A DNA stretch of 64,000 bases from Triops longicaudatus (lineage: Eukaryota; Arthropoda; Branchiopoda; Notostraca; Triopsidae): contig JAGQDJ010000009.1 in NCBI GenBank assembly GCA_022885665.1, forward strand, positions 124,001 to 188,000, in the 5' to 3' direction. Shown in pieces: positions 58,490 to 64,000 of this stretch. A program made the position numbers and the translations under genes. Each line of letters starts with the position of its first letter. The stretch's first letter is position 1. The notes under the pieces are model-generated. The model was given only the letters and a program-made list of their open reading frames with translations, ran no database searches and had not been told where the DNA came from.

Positions 58490-60200
58490 CAGTAACGATC
58501 AGCAATCATAAATTTCCCAAGGCCTCCCCAAATTCGAATAATTTTTTCCGGGGCATATGGCTGGGGCAGTTTCAGGTTCAATCTGAAACAGCAGATAAGA
58601 GAACGGACCAAAAGACCCTGGTATTATTCCCTAGGAAGCTTTTACGCGCGCTCGCCTTGCCTTTCCTGTTGGCACTCGCTACGACAAGCCCGGCCAGAAA
58701 TTTGCCATCCTTCCTTGTCAATTGCTCGATTTCAAGTGAACGGAGAAGTGTGTTGGGAGCGCAGTGGCAGCTATCCTGGGACGAATCGAACAAAAACAAG
58801 GCAATGTCAAAGTCGAAATCCCGTCTTATGTTTCTCTTTTTTCTTCCCTAAGCGTCCTAAATGTGCAGACCTCGATGTCGACACACACAAAGAAGCCTTA
58901 TTGTTCCAGTTTGTTTCCTTGCATGCGACAGACATACACACATCGATGCACGAGGGCAGCAGACTTGCAGCCAAAGTTCTTCCTTCCCTTTTCTTCTCCC
59001 CCTCCGCTCGTTTCTCTCATCTCTTTCGCCTGTTCAAGCTCTAAACGAGCCGAGAAGAATGGTCAGGGATTCTTCAATTATCTCTAACGCAGCGACTTTT
59101 GGGTGCCAGAGCGATATCACCCGTCCTAATAACAATTTGTGGCCCCCCTTTCCAATCATTTTTCTCCGTGAACCATGTCTGGTTCTAACAAGATAACTCG
59201 CACGCCAAGCTCAATACACAGCCTCCCGATTAAAACTTTTACCGCTCAATGAAACTACTCATGACAACGCATCTGCCACGTCGTGTTGGGAGGGAAAATG
59301 GCTCAAACGCCGAACCTCTTTCACTCCGAAGGTTGCGACAGGCAACCGAATTGCCGTCACGGTGGCAACAATGACTCCGTGCTACAAGGCGATATTTAGT
59401 GTAAGGGACTTGACGTTTGTAAGGAAGAGTACAGCAGCTCTCTTATCCGGTCGGTACAGATATTGACCCTACACCAGATACACAAAATCTAATTCGATAG
59501 TTTTTAAAGCACCAGATCATTTAACGTAAATATTAGTTAAAATATAACAACAATTGTTACATACAGTGTGGGACCTCTTATCCGGCTGTTAATTATATTG
59601 GCCTTGGTCCGAATAACTTGAAAGCCAATAACCCAAGAAAAGGTTAGAGAATAGCAATCGTAGTGGGTAGTGAAGCTTACGACTGTAGAAGAATCTTGCA
59701 ATAACGAACCTTCTGGGAAGATAAGATTTAAAAAAGGGATGTAAAAAAAATTACATAACCCGGTTTAAGAAATAAATCCATATCGGAAATAAAGAATAAA
59801 AATGGCAATTTTGGGCAGTATATAAAACTAAAAAGTAGTGTAGTACAGTTTTGCGTAGTAATATTCCTGAAAATGGATTTATTTGGGTAAATAATCGGTA
59901 ACTTATCCGACTTTGAAGGTTTTCTTTAATTTTTGTGCAGTTTATTTTTCCATTAACAAAATAACTGATTCATACACCAAGTCTTGTCGAATATATGCTG
60001 AAAGCGAGTCTAAATAAGAATATTTTTTATTGCAAACTTACAAAAATAAAACTTTTCCTGCTGAAGTGGTAGCCATATTGAGCAGGTGCGGATGAGAGGG
60101 CTTTTATTGCTTTTTAAAAAGCCAAGAATTAAAGAAAGAAAAGGATAAAAAAGACGAAAGACGCTGTAGACCACTGAAAAACATTGGGTCCGGAGGGTTA
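58490..60200. other. Overlapping open frames, then AT-rich DNA with transposon-like ends
   Basis: From 58423 to 59196 all three plus-strand phases stay open for over 100 codons in turn, without gene signals. From 59440 to 59950 the phrase TCTTATCCGG recurs (59443 and 59577) with CTTATCCGAC near 59900. This resembles terminal sequences of pogo/Tigger-type elements, but no transposase was seen. Confidence 0.45.
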
Positions 60201-60215
60201 TATTTACCGCTGGCT

Positions 60216-60548
60216 TTAGATGGGGCGGAAACGTGGCCGGGTGATAATAATTACCATTATTAGGGGACTGAGGATGAGAAAAACTGACGGCAGAAGGCTG
60301 AAGAGATTGCCTAAAGAGCGACGTAGCATGGGAGGAATCCGTGGCATTTGAAAATTACAACAAAAAGTGGAAACCGGCAACTTGATTGTGCCCTCTTTCC
60401 ATGCCGAGAGCTCCAACTCCTTAACTATGTCCTGTAATGCACTGTACAGGTCCTTAACTATGTACTGTACTTTCAGTACAAGGACAAGATACTCGTGCAT
60501 GTTCGGTTTTCCACCGTACACGGGAACTCGAAGCACTCGCCAAGTCAT
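60216..60548 (-). CDS. Hypothetical ORF with a C-terminal membrane segment (110 residues)
   Basis: ATG-initiated minus-strand frame: MTWRVLRVPVYGGKPNMHEY, a helical middle (VKDLYSALQDIVKELELSAW) and a hydrophobic end (SLLPSVFLILSPLIMVIIIT) before TAA. A single tail segment would suit a membrane-anchored protein. No splice or poly(A) signal is tied to it, and frames of this length are expected by chance several times in the window. A 13-base repeat (TCCTTAACTATGT) lies inside, at 60418 and 60451. Confidence 0.22.
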   Translation of the reverse strand: MTWRVLRVPVYGGKPNMHEYLVLVLKVQYIVKDLYSALQDIVKELELSAWKEGTIKLPVSTFCCNFQMPRIPPMLRRSLGNLFSLLPSVFLILSPLIMVIIITRPRFRPI

Positions 60549-60549
60549 G

Positions 60550-63500
60550 ACTTGACTTGTAGGCCTAGCTTTGCCGATAACATTTCCTGAAACTGGTCAC
60601 GACCACGAGATAAGCTCGCTAATGCTTTTTGTGTGGCTTACAGCGTCTGTATTTAGTTTTTCTGAGTACTGTTTACATGGTTCTGCCGTGGATTAGTCAT
60701 TGTCCGCTGGACGTTGGAGACGGCGTAGGTCAACTTTGATTAATACAAGGTCAGGTTAGCTACACACACACGAGGAAGAATGGTGTTAGGGAGAGATATT
60801 GATCTCCAGGAGAAAAGTATACAGGCAATGAGGAGGATCACAGCAGTTCTCGATGAGTGAGCAAAAATGTCAGCCCAAGTAGCCTACGTATCAGTCACCG
60901 GGGGCTTTTCACAAGAATTCCTCAATAATACACCAAAAGATGCATTTTGCCTTATTGCTAGTTCTGAAAAGCTGTACGTAATCCAATACACAATCATTTT
61001 TTTTTCTTTCCTTTATTTGAGAAGTAAAAGCCCTGAAGTTCGCTGACGAAGATCAAAGGGAATTCACGATCTCGTCTGGGGTATGAGCAAAGGAAAAGCA
61101 AAAAAAAGTACCGGGCGTCAATTTTGTACAACATTCCGTGAGTGTACTGCAACGTGGCAGAGGACAATAGCAACCGCCAGGAAACAATGCCTGCAACGAA
61201 GCGAAAACGTTCGAAAGCGAAAGCACCCTAGCTCCCAAACAAAGGAAATTAAATTTGGAAATTCAATGCTACTGTAAGCTGTAACTTTTTAATGCTGTCG
61301 GATGTGCGGGTGCCGTGAGGGAGCTTGGCTTTTTACGAAGTAAATGACACAGATCGGTTGGAAAAACATTTCCCAGAAGATGGGCACGTTCGGCTGCCAA
61401 AACAACCCAGTCCGAGAAAAGCATGCAAAACTCGGCGAAAACCTCGAACCTTGTCTAATGTAGATACATATGCAAGCGAATAAAATGATCCTTCGTAGTA
61501 AAAAGTGTTTCGGACAGACTGTAGTGCCTTTTTTATGATTCTATCGCCGCAAGTTTCAGCAAGCGGCTTGTGCACAATTGGGGAAAGACCCATAAACCCT
61601 GAGTCAAATTAAAACGTGCAGAAAAGAGCCCCAAACGGTAGGCTACACTTTTTTATGACGTATCACCCGTCCTCTATTAGAAGGAAAGAAAAAAAAAGGT
61701 CTTTTTATTCGCCAGGAATAAATCGAGATAGACCTCCCTGGGATCCCCCACTACCACCACAAAGTTCCAGCGGTTATATACACTTTTATGTGGGGGCCCC
61801 ATCTCCAAAGGGCCTCCAAGTCCGGCCCACCAGACCCTTCAAGTTCCCTGGCTCTTAACAAGAAAACCCGAGCTCTTGGAAAAAGCCGTTCAATTCATGC
61901 ACAACATGTTGCCTAGTTAGGGGGTCTTGTTCTGTAATTGCAGGGGGTGGAAATAGCACGTTTCTTTCTTTTATTTCTTTTTAAGTTGAGCCTCCCAGCT
62001 CCATCCTCGACAGCAAGCATATAAGCCTCCAATTCTTGTTATACACGCAACAATGAAAAACAAGACAGCTTTAGGGGCCTGGGGGAGGGGCACCCGTGGG
62101 TTTTGGGTTGCATGACGAGTCCGAACGTGAAATTTCATTCTTGGCATCCAAATCGTTGCGGGGTAACGACGCTAATCAAGAACCCATTTCAAGCACACAT
62201 AATTCTCCGTTATCTCGCTTGCAACGAGTTTTAACAGCCTGTCCATAAAATCGTCTCTAGTGGTTGTGTACTTTCGTTTCTGGTGGATAAAACGGGGTTT
62301 TTTAATGAGTTAACGCTGTATATTATCCAAGTAAGGAAATGCATTATTACAAACACACGGACGGGATGCAGGCCTAATCTTGATACTGAACATGGGGTTG
62401 CGTCTGGGCGATAGCTGTGACGTGAACGAGCTTGGTAATTAAAAAGTGATTACGACTTAAAGGATTACCGACATGCCTGTCTCCATCGACAACTTTTTAC
62501 TTTATAGCTCTTCAAAGTTTATAGGTACGTCGAACCCAAGGGAATCCTCCACGAAATTTGGAAGTTTGGGGTTAAGAGATGAGAAGCAGAAGAAAACGGA
62601 GCTACAACTCTTATGTATGTTCGTAAAAGTTGCGCACCCCGGCGTCGTCGCCATAAACCCATCTCGCAATGACGCGTTCTCATAAAAAGCGCTTGGTTTG
62701 GAACCCCCTTTAGCCCGGACAACATTTTTGCATGGCTCTCTTTCGAACTATTGGAATGGCAGAAAGGCCACAAATCTTCTCCAAAGTGTGTTCGATGGAA
62801 CAAAGTTTTTGGCAACAATTTTGAGTAGAGCAGGAAGAGAGTACGCGAAAAGGTGAGAGTGGAGGGTTTTGGAGGGGATGGTAGGCGTCTCAGAAACAAC
62901 TTAGGGAGTTTTATATGCATGCCAAATGCAATGCCAAGTTTCTCTGAAGGGGCTATGGCAGTTTGAGGGCATGCGGAACGCATATTTATATTCCTGGGGC
63001 TTACAGGAAGAAACACGGAACACGAAGAAGAATGGCTTCATAAATTCCATGGCATGATGTATGGAAATTGGAAAGAAAAATGCAATGCAGGAGCTGGCGA
63101 GACGATTCACTTATCTTGTCTTGCATGCTGCAAAGCACGCCTTCCTGCAAACTATTCCAAAAAATTCAAAGTATTAATAATATCGAGACAAGAGAGGTGC
63201 TCAGCCGTTTTCTGACTTCTCTGACAAAGACAATTCCCTCATTTCTTCGTCTGCGCCCCTTGTCAAAAGCCTTCCCTTCGGTAATTACGTTTCCATAAAG
63301 TATCTGAGCTTGCAACACCGCTATGCTTCCTTCCCAAGATCTAAACGAAACAGCATGAAAGACTATAAATGACACAAGCTTGAGTCGCAGACAATATAGG
63401 AAAATTCTAAAAAATTAAGACTGATATGCTTCTGTTGTACGCGCTATTTCATGAATATAAAAAATATTGTAAAGAACAAGTGACACGTAAAAAGCAGGGA

Positions 63501-63590
63501 AAAGAAACAAAGATTATTACAGAAAGATAGTACGAAAGTTGAGATTACGTTCTACTTTAAGCAAAAGGTATTGTTTTGTTTAAAGTCATC
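60550..63590. other. No recognisable gene
   Basis: Mixed-composition DNA. The minus-strand open frame at 62519-63016 (165 codons) has no ATG-supported start with good context or splice signals in view, and no domain was recognised. Confidence 0.55.
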
Positions 63591-63597
63591 ACAAGTA

Positions 63598-63640
63598 CAG
63601 TGGAACCCGCTTAATTGCGTAGGCTCAGGACTGGGCTTCC
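63598..63640. repeat. Transposon-end-like sequence
   Basis: CAGTGGAACCCGCTTAATTG strongly resembles the terminal inverted repeat style of pogo/Tigger elements (CAGTGGAACCTCGCTTAA type). Only one end could be seen, and a matching inverted end was not located in the window. Confidence 0.35.
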
Positions 63641-63892
63641 TGTATGAATCTACGCGGAGCATGAAACAACACGGTTGCCTACTCAAATACTAGGAAACAC
63701 GAAATAACAAGAAATCATTTTTAAATGTTTTTTTTTTCATTTTTTATAGGTAAATTTACTCTTTGATCAAGATCAGCTTTACTGCGATTGATTTTTGTGT
63801 TTCTTTGTCTAAAAGCGCTACAATTCCAATTTGCTGATTTAATGATAAACTGGCACACTTTTTCCTCGATATCTTTACATCTTGTTTTACAG

Positions 63893-64000
63893 CACGATGC
63901 TAAGCATGGGTCTAAGGAAACTATGCAGCTCGTTAATGGTGAAAGGTGGTCTGGGCTAAAAGATTACGTTCGAATAATAGTTTATTCTAACCGTGTCTTA
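63893..64000 (+). CDS. Possible internal exon running off the window
   Basis: A strong acceptor, CATCTTGTTTTACAG, ends at 63892. The frame beginning CACGAT reads HDAKHGSKETMQLVNGERWS then GLKDYVRIIVYSNRVL and is open to the last base. It is not phase-compatible with the exon candidate at 50841-50887. A 36-codon open stretch can arise by chance, so the call rests mainly on the acceptor and on the balanced composition. The family is not recognised. Confidence 0.3.

Noticed and set aside
62519..63016. 165-codon minus-strand open frame
   Set aside because: No recognised domain, no acceptable start context, and no splice or poly(A) support.

Overview
The window reads as nuclear DNA of a small-genome invertebrate. 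Coding sequence is split by very short GT-AG introns (59, 60, 60 and 71 bases in the best gene), gene ends carry AATAAA signals, and intergenic DNA is AT-rich with trinucleotide microsatellites and homopolymers, two of which contain a single N. This pattern fits a crustacean such as a cladoceran (Daphnia-like), but no sequence here was matched to a database, so the taxon is an inference.

Left edge (1-7.3 kb) is gene-dense. It holds the 3' exons of an unrecognised plus-strand gene (87-719, perhaps to 1174). Convergent with it is a complete five-exon secreted ribonuclease T2 on the minus strand (1299-2463), the best-identified gene here. A damaged plus-strand gene follows (2751-4869), with an in-frame stop and frame breaks. 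Next come minus-strand exon candidates (5256-7236) whose introns hold a tRNA-derived repeat with intact pol III boxes and a short element with terminal inverted repeats.

From 7.4 to 33.3 kb almost nothing is recognisable: microsatellites, scattered low-confidence ORFs (one of 163 codons behind a TATA box at 22.29 kb) and isolated exon-like pieces.

The main gene of the right half is on the minus strand (33444-38127). Its two coding exons are separated by a 2.5-kb intron and encode a 720-residue low-complexity protein rich in Ser, Asn, Gln and Pro, with cysteine clusters and a repeated KRSAA...WP motif. It looks like an intracellular, perhaps nuclear, regulator, but I do not recognise the family. 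A mini-exon at 52065-52085 could be spliced onto it across about 14 kb.

From 38.2 to 64 kb sequence is again mostly non-coding. One credible small two-exon gene (57355-57827, 128 residues, with a poly(A) signal) stands out, and a possible internal exon runs off the right edge (63893-64000). No rRNA, CRISPR array, integron, operon or phage structure was seen. A lone regulator-like gene in long gene-poor flanks is what one expects of a locus with extended cis-regulatory DNA, but that is inference.
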